From: Streptomyces sp. NBC_00576 | GTDB taxonomy: Bacteria; Actinomycetota; Actinomycetes; Streptomycetales; Streptomycetaceae | Reading direction: 5' to 3' | Length of the DNA stretch: 64,000 nt | Assembly: GCF_036345175.1 (NCBI RefSeq) | Contig: NZ_CP107780.1 | Coordinates: 1,674,001 to 1,738,000, forward strand | Shown: piece by piece, positions 51,244-58,949 of the stretch | Layout: the number at the start of each line of letters is the position of its first letter | Numbering within the stretch: the stretch's first letter is position 1 | Notes under the pieces: model-generated | Told to the model about the DNA's origin: nothing | The model's database searches: none | The model's input: only the letters and a program-made list of their open reading frames with translations | Made by a program: the position numbers and the translations under genes

Positions 51244-52814
51244 GATGCCGGGCCCCTTTCACCGGCCGCAGAGCTGCCGGCCACAGAGCTTCCACTGGCC
51301 ACGGGGGCTCCTTCCATCACAAGGTCGAGCACGCGGTGTTCGTCGAGTTCCCAGGCGGGTGCCGTATGGACGACCTGGCCCTCGCGCAGTACCAGGACAC
51401 GGTCGGCGAGGCCGAGCACTTCGGGCACTTCGCTGGAGACCAGCAGGACGGCGAGGCCCTCGTCGGCGAGGCGGCGGATCACCGCGTACAGCTCGGCTCG
51501 GGCACCGACGTCGACGCCCCGGGTCGGTTCGTCGAGCAGCAGGACGCGGCAGCCGCCCAGCAGCCAGCGGGCCAGGACGGCCTTCTGCTGGTTGCCGCCG
51601 GAGAGGGTGCGGACGGGTACGGAGGGGTTGTCGGGCCGCAGCGACAGCTCACGGGTGGCGGCGCGGGCGGCGCCCAGTTCGGCGCCCCGGTTGATCCAAC
51701 CGCCGCGTGCGAAGCGGGACATGGAGGAGACCGACACATTGCGGGTGACGGACTCCAGCATCAGCAGGGCCTGTGCCTTGCGTTCCTCCGGGGCGAGCCC
51801 GAGCCCGGCACGCACTGCGGCTCGTACACTGCCCGGCTTCAACACCAGTCCGTCGACGAGGACTTGACCGGCCGTCGGCTTACGGGCGCCATAGATGGTT
51901 TCCAGGATCTCCGAGCGCCCGGACCCGACCAGGCCCGCCAGTCCGACGATCTCGCCGGGTCGCACGGAGAGGTCGACGGGCGCGAACTCGCCCTGTCTGG
52001 CCAGCCCCTGGACTTCGAGAACCGGTGCGGCGCCCGCGTCCTTCGGCGCGGGGCGCTCCGGGAAGACGTACTCGACGTTGCGGCCCGTCATCAGGGCGAC
52101 GACCTCGCGGGTCGGCGTGGACTTCGCGGGCAGCCCGCCCGCCACCGCCCGGCCGTCCTTGAGGACGGTCACGCGGTCGCCGATACGGCGGATCTCCTCC
52201 AGACGGTGTGAGATGTAGACGACGGCGACCCCGTCGGTGGTCAGGTCGCCGACGATGCGGAAGAGGTTGTCGACCTCCTCCGGGTCGAGCGCGGCGGAGG
52301 GCTCGTCCATGACGATCAGCCGTACGTCGTGGGAGAGCGCCCGCGCCATCGACACGATCTGCTGCTGCGCCGCCGACAACTCCCCGACCAGACGGCCCGG
52401 ATCGACCTCTGGATGTCCAAGTCGCTTGAGCAGTAGGGCAGTTGACGCTTTCGCGGCCTTCCCCCGTACGACGAATCCGGCGGTCGTGGGTTCGTGACCC
52501 AGGTGGACGTTCTCGGCCACCGACAGGTGCTCCACCAGGTCGAGTTCCTGGTAGATGGTGGCTATGCCGAGGCGCATTGCGGCGATGGGCGAGCGCAGGG
52601 TGACCGGCTCGCCGCGCCAACTGATGGTGCCGTCGTCGGGCTGGTGGGCGCCGGCCAGGACCTTGATGAGCGTGGACTTCCCGGCGCCGTTCTGGCCGAG
52701 CAGACAGTGCACTTCACCGGCCTGGACGTCGAGGTCGACGCCGTCGAGGGCCCGGACGCCGGGGAACGACTTGGTGATGCCGGACATGCTGAGCAGCGGT
52801 GGTTCTGGTGCCAT
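51240..52814 (-). CDS. Sugar ABC transporter ATP-binding protein, two NBDs (RbsA-like)
   Basis: A 524-residue ATPase with two nucleotide-binding domains. The first has Walker A GQNGAGKST (40-48), signature LSAAQQQIVSMARAL and Walker B LIVMDEPSAALD. The second has a degenerate Walker A (GLAGLVGSGRSE), signature LSGGNQQKAVLARWL and Walker B VLLLDEPTRGVD, the usual pattern in RbsA/XylG proteins. Start ATG 52814; first gene of the transport/catabolism operon. Upstream lie TTTTGAGCAAG direct repeats (52875-52900) that could be operator sequence for the ROK regulator. Confidence 0.92.
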   Translation of the reverse strand: MAPEPPLLSMSGITKSFPGVRALDGVDLDVQAGEVHCLLGQNGAGKSTLIKVLAGAHQPDDGTISWRGEPVTLRSPIAAMRLGIATIYQELDLVEHLSVAENVHLGHEPTTAGFVVRGKAAKASTALLLKRLGHPEVDPGRLVGELSAAQQQIVSMARALSHDVRLIVMDEPSAALDPEEVDNLFRIVGDLTTDGVAVVYISHRLEEIRRIGDRVTVLKDGRAVAGGLPAKSTPTREVVALMTGRNVEYVFPERPAPKDAGAAPVLEVQGLARQGEFAPVDLSVRPGEIVGLAGLVGSGRSEILETIYGARKPTAGQVLVDGLVLKPGSVRAAVRAGLGLAPEERKAQALLMLESVTRNVSVSSMSRFARGGWINRGAELGAARAATRELSLRPDNPSVPVRTLSGGNQQKAVLARWLLGGCRVLLLDEPTRGVDVGARAELYAVIRRLADEGLAVLLVSSEVPEVLGLADRVLVLREGQVVHTAPAWELDEHRVLDLVMEGAPVASGSSVAGSSAAGERGPAS

Positions 52815-52954
52815 GACGGTTCCCCTTGGCGGGCGTGCGGGCCGGTTGCAGGGCAGATCGCTTGCTGGGCAGGCTTTTTGAGCAAGCTCTTTTGAGCAAG
52901 GCAGAGCAGGGCAGAGCAGGGCGCTGTACTGGTGAGACGTGGGTACGAAGCGGT

Positions 52955-54145
52955 CTACGCGGGTGAGAACAGGTGGTCGCTGATCAGCCGGGCCGCGCCG
53001 ATGACTCCGGCGGTGGGGCCCAACTCCCCCAGAACGATGGGCAGGTTGCCGGTCGCCAATGGCAGCGACTGGCGGTAGACCTGGGTCCGGATCGCGGCGA
53101 GCAGGGTGTGGCCGAGGCCGGTCACCCCGCCGCCGATCACCACCAGGCCGGGGTTGAAGAAGCTGACCAGACCGGCGATGACCTGGCCGGTGCGGTTGCC
53201 GCCCTCGCGGATCAGGTCGAGCGAGGTGGCGTCCCCGGCGGCAGCGGCGGCAGCGACGTCGACGGCGCTCAGTGCGCCGCTCGCCTCCCACCGGGCCGCG
53301 AGTTCCGCCGAAAGTCCCTGCTGGGCTGCCTCTTTGGCGTCGCGGGCGAGAGCGGCGCCACTGAAGTGGGCCTCCAGGCACCCCCGGTTGCCGCAGGCGC
53401 ACGGACGGCCGTCGGGCACCGCCTGGATGTGCCCGATGTCGCCGGCGCTGCCCGTCACTCCACGGTGGACCTCACCGCCGACGACGATGCCGCAGCCGAT
53501 ACCCGTGCCGATCTTGATGCAGAGGAAGTCGCCCACGGAACGGGCGACGCCCGCGTGCTGCTCCCCCATCGCCATCAGGTTCACGTCGTTGTCGACCATC
53601 ACCGGGCAGCCCAGTTCCTGACTGAGCGCCTCCCGTACGGGGAAGCCGTCCCAGCCGGGCATGATCGGCGGGGCGACCGGTACGCCCTCGGGGAAGCGGA
53701 CCGGACCGGGGACGCCTATGCCGGCGCCGTCGAACCCCTCCGCGAGCCCGGTGGCTCTCAACTTGGCTGCCATGGACAGGACTTGCTCGAAGACCGCGAC
53801 CGGGCCCTCGCGTACGTCCATGGGCTGGTTGAGGTGCCCCAGCACTTCGAGTTCGGCGTTGGTGACCGCGATGTCGATCGAGGTCGCGCCGATGTCGACG
53901 CCGAGGAAGCGCAGGGCGGGGGCGAGCCGGATGTTGTGGGACCGGCGTCCGCCGCGCGAGGCGGCGAGTCCGTCGGCCACGACCAGGCCCGTCTCCAGGA
54001 GCCGGTCCACCTCCACGGCCAGTTTGGACCGTGACAGGTCGACCTGATCCCCCAGCTGGGCCCGGGAGTTGGGCCCACCGTCACGCAACAGCCGCAGCAG
54101 CCGGGCCTGGTGGGCGTTCGCGGGTCGTGCGGTCATACGTCTCAC
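52955..54145 (-). CDS. ROK-family transcriptional regulator
   Basis: A 396-residue NagC/XylR-type regulator. The N-terminal winged helix (HQARLLRLLRDGGPNSRAQL, VDLSRSKLAVEVDRLLETG) is followed by a sugar-kinase-like domain with GVDIGATSIDIAVTN, MVDNDVNLMAMGE, IGTGIGCGIVVGGE and the zinc-binding CACGNRGCLEAH. It lies 140 bp upstream of the transporter operon on the same strand and likely represses it until its sugar is bound. Start GTG 54145 or ATG 54136; GGGGAGGGG at 54149-54157 favours the former. Confidence 0.9.
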   Translation of the reverse strand: MRRMTARPANAHQARLLRLLRDGGPNSRAQLGDQVDLSRSKLAVEVDRLLETGLVVADGLAASRGGRRSHNIRLAPALRFLGVDIGATSIDIAVTNAELEVLGHLNQPMDVREGPVAVFEQVLSMAAKLRATGLAEGFDGAGIGVPGPVRFPEGVPVAPPIMPGWDGFPVREALSQELGCPVMVDNDVNLMAMGEQHAGVARSVGDFLCIKIGTGIGCGIVVGGEVHRGVTGSAGDIGHIQAVPDGRPCACGNRGCLEAHFSGAALARDAKEAAQQGLSAELAARWEASGALSAVDVAAAAAAGDATSLDLIREGGNRTGQVIAGLVSFFNPGLVVIGGGVTGLGHTLLAAIRTQVYRQSLPLATGNLPIVLGELGPTAGVIGAARLISDHLFSPA

Positions 54146-54380
54146 AAGCCCCTCCCCGCCTAGTCAGGCACCAACCGGCTGCGTTTTCCGGGTTTTCCGG
54201 CCACATCGCCGAGCTTTCGAGTGGAACGTAGCAGCGACTGCCGGGGCTGGGAAGAAGTCGAGCACAGATTGCTGCTTACTTCTTCCACTGAGAGGACAAA
54301 GAAGAAGGCGCCACGAGGGCGCCGTGGGCGGGCCACAGATCGGCCCACCCGTCCATGGTGAGCCCGAGGGCTCGCCCCGC

Positions 54381-55337
54381 TCACGGGCAGCGGACGACCT
54401 GTCCCGCATACGAGAGGTTGCCGCCGAAGCCGAACAGCAGGACCGGGTCACCGGTGGAGATCTCGCCGCGTTCGACCAGTTTCGAGAAGGCGAGCGGGAT
54501 GCTGGCGGCCGAGGTGTTGCCGGACTCGATGACATCGCGTGCCACGATGGCGTTCACCGCGCCGATCTTCGCCGCCAGCGGTTCGATGATGCGCAGGTTG
54601 GCCTGGTGCAGGACCACGGCGGCGAGGTCCTCGGGGGTGAGACCGGCGCGCTCGCAGGCCTGGCGGGCGATGCCCGGCAGCTGGGTGGTGGCCCAGCGGT
54701 AGACGCTCTGCCCCTCCTGGGCGAACCGCGAGGGTGTGCCCTCGATCCGTACCGCGTGTCCCATCTCGGGCACCGAACCCCACAGCACGGGCCCGATGCC
54801 GGCGGGCTCCGGCCCGACGGGCGCCGGACAGGCCTCGACGACCGCCGCGCCCGCTCCGTCTCCGACGAGTACGCAGGTCGTGCGGTCGGTCCAGTCCGTC
54901 ACCGCGGACATCTTGTCGGCGCCGATGACCAGTGCCCGCACCGATCCCCCGGCCCGGACGGCGTGGTCGGCCGTGGCCAGGGCGTGGGTGAAGCCGGCAC
55001 ACACGACGTTGAGGTCCATCGTGGCCGGCGAGGGCATGCCGAGCCGGTTCGCGACCCGGGCGGCCATGTTCGGGGAACGGTCGACGGCGGTCGAGGTGGC
55101 GACGAGGACGAGGTCGATGTCGCTCGCGGCCAGGCCCGCCGCCGCGAGCGCCTTGGCGCCGGCGTGCGCGGCGAGCTCGTCGACAGGCTCGTCAGGTCCG
55201 GCGATGTGGCGCGTACGGATGCCCACCCGGCTTCTGATCCACTCGTCGTTGGTGTCGACCAGACCCGCCAGATCCTCGTTGGTGAGCACCTTGGCGGGCT
55301 GGTAGTGACCGACGGCGGTGATACGCGAGCCGTTCAT
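54381..55337 (-). CDS. 3-oxoacyl-ACP synthase III (FabH-like, stand-alone)
   Basis: A 318-residue ketoacyl synthase III condensing acyl-CoA with malonyl-ACP. The catalytic triad is complete: Cys113 in LNVVCAGFTHAL, His244 in VVLHQANLRI, Asn274 in ESGNTSAASI. The N-terminal VDTNDEWIRSRVGIRTRHI is diagnostic. No acyl carrier protein or FabD is nearby, so it is not the housekeeping fabH operon copy; it may serve secondary lipid or starter-unit synthesis. Start ATG 55337. About 235 bp of unassigned DNA separate it from the ROK gene. Confidence 0.88.
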   Translation of the reverse strand: MNGSRITAVGHYQPAKVLTNEDLAGLVDTNDEWIRSRVGIRTRHIAGPDEPVDELAAHAGAKALAAAGLAASDIDLVLVATSTAVDRSPNMAARVANRLGMPSPATMDLNVVCAGFTHALATADHAVRAGGSVRALVIGADKMSAVTDWTDRTTCVLVGDGAGAAVVEACPAPVGPEPAGIGPVLWGSVPEMGHAVRIEGTPSRFAQEGQSVYRWATTQLPGIARQACERAGLTPEDLAAVVLHQANLRIIEPLAAKIGAVNAIVARDVIESGNTSAASIPLAFSKLVERGEISTGDPVLLFGFGGNLSYAGQVVRCP

Positions 55338-55474
55338 GGGTGGGTCCCCCTCTGCTTTTCGGTAGCGGGATCCACCAGTCTGTTCAGTGACTCACCAGTA
55401 CGACGGCACGCGATGCCACAGGATTAGCGCGGCCGGGTTGTCGGCTTCCATCAGACTCCTCTGTGACCGAACAC

Positions 55475-55624
55475 TTACCCTGTGAACAGCTGTGTCGCCT
55501 TCTGCACCAGCTCATAGAGCCCGTAGCAGAGTGGCGCCCCCACCCACAGCCAGGCGAACGCGATCAGGGGCCGGCGGTCGGGCGACGGGCCCCCGCTCTC
55601 AGACGGACTGCTCTCGCTGGACAT
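55475..55624 (-). CDS. MFS transporter small subunit-like membrane peptide
   Basis: A 49-residue protein: a hydrophilic Ser/Pro-rich start and one transmembrane helix, PLIAFAWLWVGAPLCYGLYE, ending LVQKATQLFTG. It overlaps the 3' end of the OFA transporter gene by 26 bases (start 55624, transporter stop 55599-55601). Similar tiny one-helix proteins follow OFA-type transporter genes in actinobacteria and are annotated, as I recall, as MFS transporter small subunits. Likely an accessory or stabilising subunit of the adjacent carrier. Confidence 0.75.
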   Translation of the reverse strand: MSSESSPSESGGPSPDRRPLIAFAWLWVGAPLCYGLYELVQKATQLFTG

Positions 55625-56933
55625 CGGCGGCCTCCTTCGGCGCGGGGATGTGGTGGCGGGGGTCGACGGGGCGGACGAGCTCATTGGCGACGAAGCCGAC
55701 GGCGAGCAGTCCGATCATGATGTAGAACGACAGCCCGTAGAGCGCAGAGCCGTGCTTGCCTGCCTCCTCCTGCCGGTCGGCGATCCAGTTGACGATCAGC
55801 GGGCCGAGGACCCCGGCCGTGGACCAGGCGGTGAGCAGCCGCCCGTGGATCGCGCCGACCTGGTAGGTCCCGAAGAGGTCCTTCAGATAGGCGGGGATGG
55901 TGGCGAACCCGCCGCCGTAGAAGGAGAGGATCACCAGCGCGCACAGGATGAACAGCGGCTTGGAGGAGTCCCCGAACCAGGCGATCGACGCGTACATCAG
56001 CGCGCCCACGCCCAGGTAGACGCGGTAGATGTTCTTGCGGCCGATCAGGTCGGAGGTCGACGACCAGCCGATCCGGCCCGCCATGTTGGCCGCCGACAGC
56101 AACGCGACGAAGCCGGCCGCAGCCGACACCGAGACCGGCGTTGAGCTGTCCGCGAAGAAGTCCTTGATCATCGGCGCGGCCTTCTCCAGGATGCCGATGC
56201 CCGCGGTCACGTTCATGCAGAGGATGACCCACAGGCACCAGAACTGCGGGGTCCGCACGGCGCTGCGCGCGGAGACCTGGACGCCCGCGAGGACGCCCGG
56301 CCCGCTCGCCCCGCTGTCGGCGGGCTTCTCGCTGCGCGGTACCCGCACCAGAAGCACCCCGAGCGTCATGAACACGGCGTACGACAGTCCGTGCACCAGG
56401 AAGGCGAGCGCGATCCCGGAGCTGTCGGAGCCGAACGACTCCAGCATCTGCGCCGACCAGGGCGAGGCGATCAGCGCGCCGCCGCCGAAGCCCATGATCG
56501 CGATGCCGGTGGCCATGCCGGGCCGGTCCGGGAACCACTTGATCAGGGTGGAGACGGGCGAGATGTAGCCGATGCCGAGGCCGATGCCGCCGACGAAGCC
56601 GTAGCCGAAGACGATCAGCCAGTACTGCTCGGTCGCGGCGCCGAGCGAGGCGATCAGGAAGCCGGAGGAGAAGCAGATCAGGGCGACGGTCATGGCCCAG
56701 CGCGGCCCGTTGCGCTCGACGAGGGTGCCGCCGAACGCGGCGGACAGGCCGAGCATGACGATGCCGAGCTGGAAGGGCAGCGCGCTCTGCGTGCCGCTGA
56801 GGCCGAGGGCCGATTCCAGGGGCGGCTTGAAGACGCTCCAGGCGTAGGCCTGACCTATGGAGAGATGGACCGAGAGGGCGGCCGGCGGAACGAGCCAGCG
56901 GCTCCAGCCGGGCGGTGCTACAGGGGGACTCAT
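55599..56933 (-). CDS. OFA-family MFS transporter (second intact copy, likely oxalate or formate)
   Basis: A 444-residue, 12-helix carrier. The N-terminal signature SIGQAYAWSVFKPPLESALG is classic for the OFA family (Q-x-YAWSxF-x-PL). GGIGLGIGYISPVSTLIKWF, PDRPGMATGIAIMGFGGGAL and the C-terminal FGTYQVGAIHGRLLTAWST are further family blocks. Only distantly similar to the transporter at 32871. Divergent from fdhD across 340 bp containing CTGTAGACAATATGTCGTC. Being next to the formate dehydrogenase maturation gene, it plausibly moves formate or oxalate. Start ATG 56933; ribosome site weak. Confidence 0.87.
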   Translation of the reverse strand: MSPPVAPPGWSRWLVPPAALSVHLSIGQAYAWSVFKPPLESALGLSGTQSALPFQLGIVMLGLSAAFGGTLVERNGPRWAMTVALICFSSGFLIASLGAATEQYWLIVFGYGFVGGIGLGIGYISPVSTLIKWFPDRPGMATGIAIMGFGGGALIASPWSAQMLESFGSDSSGIALAFLVHGLSYAVFMTLGVLLVRVPRSEKPADSGASGPGVLAGVQVSARSAVRTPQFWCLWVILCMNVTAGIGILEKAAPMIKDFFADSSTPVSVSAAAGFVALLSAANMAGRIGWSSTSDLIGRKNIYRVYLGVGALMYASIAWFGDSSKPLFILCALVILSFYGGGFATIPAYLKDLFGTYQVGAIHGRLLTAWSTAGVLGPLIVNWIADRQEEAGKHGSALYGLSFYIMIGLLAVGFVANELVRPVDPRHHIPAPKEAADVQREQSV

Positions 56934-57138
56934 GATCCCGGACGATAGGAACCGGCCGCATGGTTGGGAAGACGGCCAGGCGAACTCGCCGACCGTATGC
57001 GGTGAACGGTATCCGGGGTGCGCCGAACGGTCGTTCGGACCGGACGAACGGCGTACCGGAGCGCACGCGGAGTGGCGTTCAGGCCATGCCGCCATCGCTC
57101 CAACCCGTGCCACACCTCTTGCCCACCCTACTTCCATA

Positions 57139-57157
57139 CTGTAGACAATATGTCGTC
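57139..57157. promoter_or_regulatory. Putative operator, class B (CTGTAGACAATATGTCGTC)
   Basis: One base different from the element at 13272-13290. GACA-ATA-TGTC is a perfect short dyad within it. It lies in the 340-bp divergent region between the OFA transporter and fdhD; a CATAC precedes it, as in the GntR boxes. I see no other feature in this gap. Confidence 0.55.
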
Positions 57158-57273
57158 AACCCGTTCCCTTGCGGCAACAGAGCCCGGTGGGCCGCGGTGC
57201 CACTGCGCCCGTGCAGGACAATGGATCGCGAAGGTCACCTACCAGCACGTACAGAACCGGGGCTGATCAGAAC

Positions 57274-58131
57274 ATGGGACGAGTCACGGAACGACGCAAG
57301 GTGATCCGGATCCGGGACGGGGCGATCTCCACCCGGCCGGACACGCTCGTCGCCGAGGAACCCATGGAGATCCGGCTGAACGGCAAGCCGATCGCCATCA
57401 CCATGCGGACGCCGGGCGACGACTTCGCGCTCGCCGTCGGCTTCCTGGTGAGCGAGGGCGTGCTCGCCGAGCGGCGCGAACTGCGGAACATCGTGTACTG
57501 CGCGGGCGCCACGACGGACGGCTCGAACACCTACAACGTGGTGGACGTGAGCACGGCCCCGGACGTGGTGCTGCCCGACATCACACTGGAGCGGAACGTG
57601 TACACGACGTCCTCGTGCGGCCTGTGCGGCAAGGCGAGCCTCGACGCCGTCCGCACGACGGCCCGCTGGGCCATCGACGACGGCGCCGGCGCTCCCCCGG
57701 TCCGACTGGCGCCCGAACTGCTCGCGAGCCTCCCCGACCGGCTCCGCGCGTCCCAACGGGTGTTCGACCGGACCGGGGGTCTGCACGCGGCTGCCCTGTT
57801 CACGGAGGAGGGCGAGCTGCTCGACATCCGAGAGGACGTGGGCCGGCACAACGCGGTCGACAAATTGGTCGGCCGGGCTCTGCAGAACGGCGGCCTGCCC
57901 CTGTCCCGCACGATCCTGCTCGTCTCGGGCCGGGCTTCCTTCGAGCTGGCGCAGAAGGCGGTCATGGCCGGGATTCCGGTGCTGGCGGCCGTCTCGGCAC
58001 CCTCGTCGCTCGCCGTCGACCTGGCGGCCGAGTCGGGGCTGACCCTGGTGGGCTTCCTCCGGGGCGCCAACATGAACGTGTACGCGGGCGAGGACCGTAT
58101 CGCCCTGCAGGCCGCGGCCTCCCAGGGCTGA
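57274..58131 (+). CDS. fdhD: Formate dehydrogenase accessory sulfurtransferase
   Basis: A 285-residue FdhD-family protein that passes sulfur from a cysteine desulfurase to the molybdopterin cofactor of formate dehydrogenase. The essential Cys115 and Cys118 are in TTSSCGLCGKAS. Other family blocks are EEPMEIRLNGKPIAITMRTP followed by GDDFALAVGFLVSEG, LLDIREDVGRHNAVDKLVG and the GFLRGANMNVYAG C-terminus. Start ATG 57274, chosen over upstream in-frame codons by similarity. It is needed for FdsA encoded at 21083, 31 kb away. Divergent from the OFA transporter with a shared operator candidate. Confidence 0.93.
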   Translation: MGRVTERRKVIRIRDGAISTRPDTLVAEEPMEIRLNGKPIAITMRTPGDDFALAVGFLVSEGVLAERRELRNIVYCAGATTDGSNTYNVVDVSTAPDVVLPDITLERNVYTTSSCGLCGKASLDAVRTTARWAIDDGAGAPPVRLAPELLASLPDRLRASQRVFDRTGGLHAAALFTEEGELLDIREDVGRHNAVDKLVGRALQNGGLPLSRTILLVSGRASFELAQKAVMAGIPVLAAVSAPSSLAVDLAAESGLTLVGFLRGANMNVYAGEDRIALQAAASQG

Positions 58132-58153
58132 CCGGCTTCCCCGCGGCACGGCG

Positions 58154-58202
58154 GCGGGGCCCCGAACGGCGGGGAGCGCCCCCTGCGCCGGTGGGGCCCC
58201 GC
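58154..58202. terminator. Bidirectional terminator between fdhD and marR
   Basis: GCGGGGCCCC (58154-58163) and GGGGCCCCGC (58193-58202), with a GC-rich secondary stem inside the loop, lie between convergent genes. Confidence 0.65.
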
Positions 58203-58215
58203 CTCTACCGGTCCG

Positions 58216-58647
58216 CTATCCGGTGCCCGAAACCCGGGTGAGCAGGGCCGTCAACAGCTCGCGTTCCACGACCGTGAGCGGCGCCAGCAGCTCGTCGTTG
58301 GCCTTTCGCGCGGCCCGCTCACAGCGGGCCAGCAGCCGCCGCCCCTGGGCCGTGACCGTCACCGCGTTCTTGCGCCGGTCGTGCGGATCGGGTGCGCGTA
58401 CGACCAGTCCGGCGGTCTGGAGGTCATTGAGGACGCCGACCATGTCCTTGGCGTCGAGCCCCACCCCGCGCACCAGTTCGGCCTGCGCGACCGGGCCCAG
58501 CTCCGCGACGGCGGAGAGCACCACGTGATGCCACATCTTCAGCCCTTCGCCGGCCAGCGCGGCGGCGACCAGTGCCCGCCCGCGGTCGGCAGCCCTCCCC
58601 AGGATCCAGCTGGGGAGGACCCGTATGGAACGAAGTTCGACAGACAT
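58216..58647 (-). CDS. MarR-family transcriptional regulator
   Basis: A 143-residue winged-helix regulator. GLKMWHHVVLSAVAELGPVA, LDAKDMVGVLNDLQTAGLVV, and the wing RAPDPHDRRKNAVTVTAQGR are characteristic. Start ATG 58647. The upstream ~60 bases contain repeated CCAAT/CCAACG...GTTGG dyads (58661-58704) that are probably its own operators. No obvious target gene other than itself and possibly the region to the right. Confidence 0.9.
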   Translation of the reverse strand: MSVELRSIRVLPSWILGRAADRGRALVAAALAGEGLKMWHHVVLSAVAELGPVAQAELVRGVGLDAKDMVGVLNDLQTAGLVVRAPDPHDRRKNAVTVTAQGRRLLARCERAARKANDELLAPLTVVERELLTALLTRVSGTG

Positions 58648-58660
58648 ACGGAAAGACTAA

Positions 58661-58704
58661 CCAATAATCATTGGACCTTCCAACGGTTATACGTTTATCG
58701 TTGG
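58661..58704. promoter_or_regulatory. Operator candidates upstream of marR
   Basis: CCAATAATCATTGG (58661-58674) is a near-perfect palindrome. CCAACG (58680-58685) and CGTTGG (58699-58704) form a second dyad, and a CCCAATGG half-site follows near 58709. The A/T-rich spacing suggests overlap with the marR promoter. Confidence 0.6.
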
Positions 58705-58841
58705 GACTCCCAATGGTTCCGCGGAGGAGCGATGTGATCACGTACGGCCGAATAGCAAGGTTGTCCTGAACCCACGACACACGGTTCTTGTGGGGCGGCT
58801 GAGCATCCAACTACCGTCTGATGCGCGCACGTTGGACGTGG

Positions 58842-58933
58842 GATGTCCAGATTTCCGGATGCCCAATTGTTCAGATGTCCAGACCTCTGAAGTCACGAAC
58901 TCTGAAGTCCAGACGCATGAAGTCCAGACGTTG
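58842..58933. repeat. Degenerate direct repeats upstream of the sialidase gene
   Basis: GATGTCCAG occurs at 58842 and about 58874, and CTGAAGTC/TGAAGTCCAGACG units follow three times up to 58930, just before ATG 58950. The 58648-58949 gap otherwise contains only the marR operators. They may be regulator-binding sites for the sialidase promoter. Confidence 0.5.
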
Positions 58934-58949
58934 AAGGGCAGGGCCGTAC

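Noticed and set aside
55650..57066. Plus- and minus-strand alternative frames across the OFA transporter
   Set aside because: Arg-rich shadows without hydrophobic segments; the true frame has clear transmembrane helices and OFA motifs.
58732..58775. A short GTG-initiated leader peptide after GCGGAGGAGCG
   Set aside because: Only about a dozen codons, no attenuation-like codon run or hairpin downstream; not enough support.
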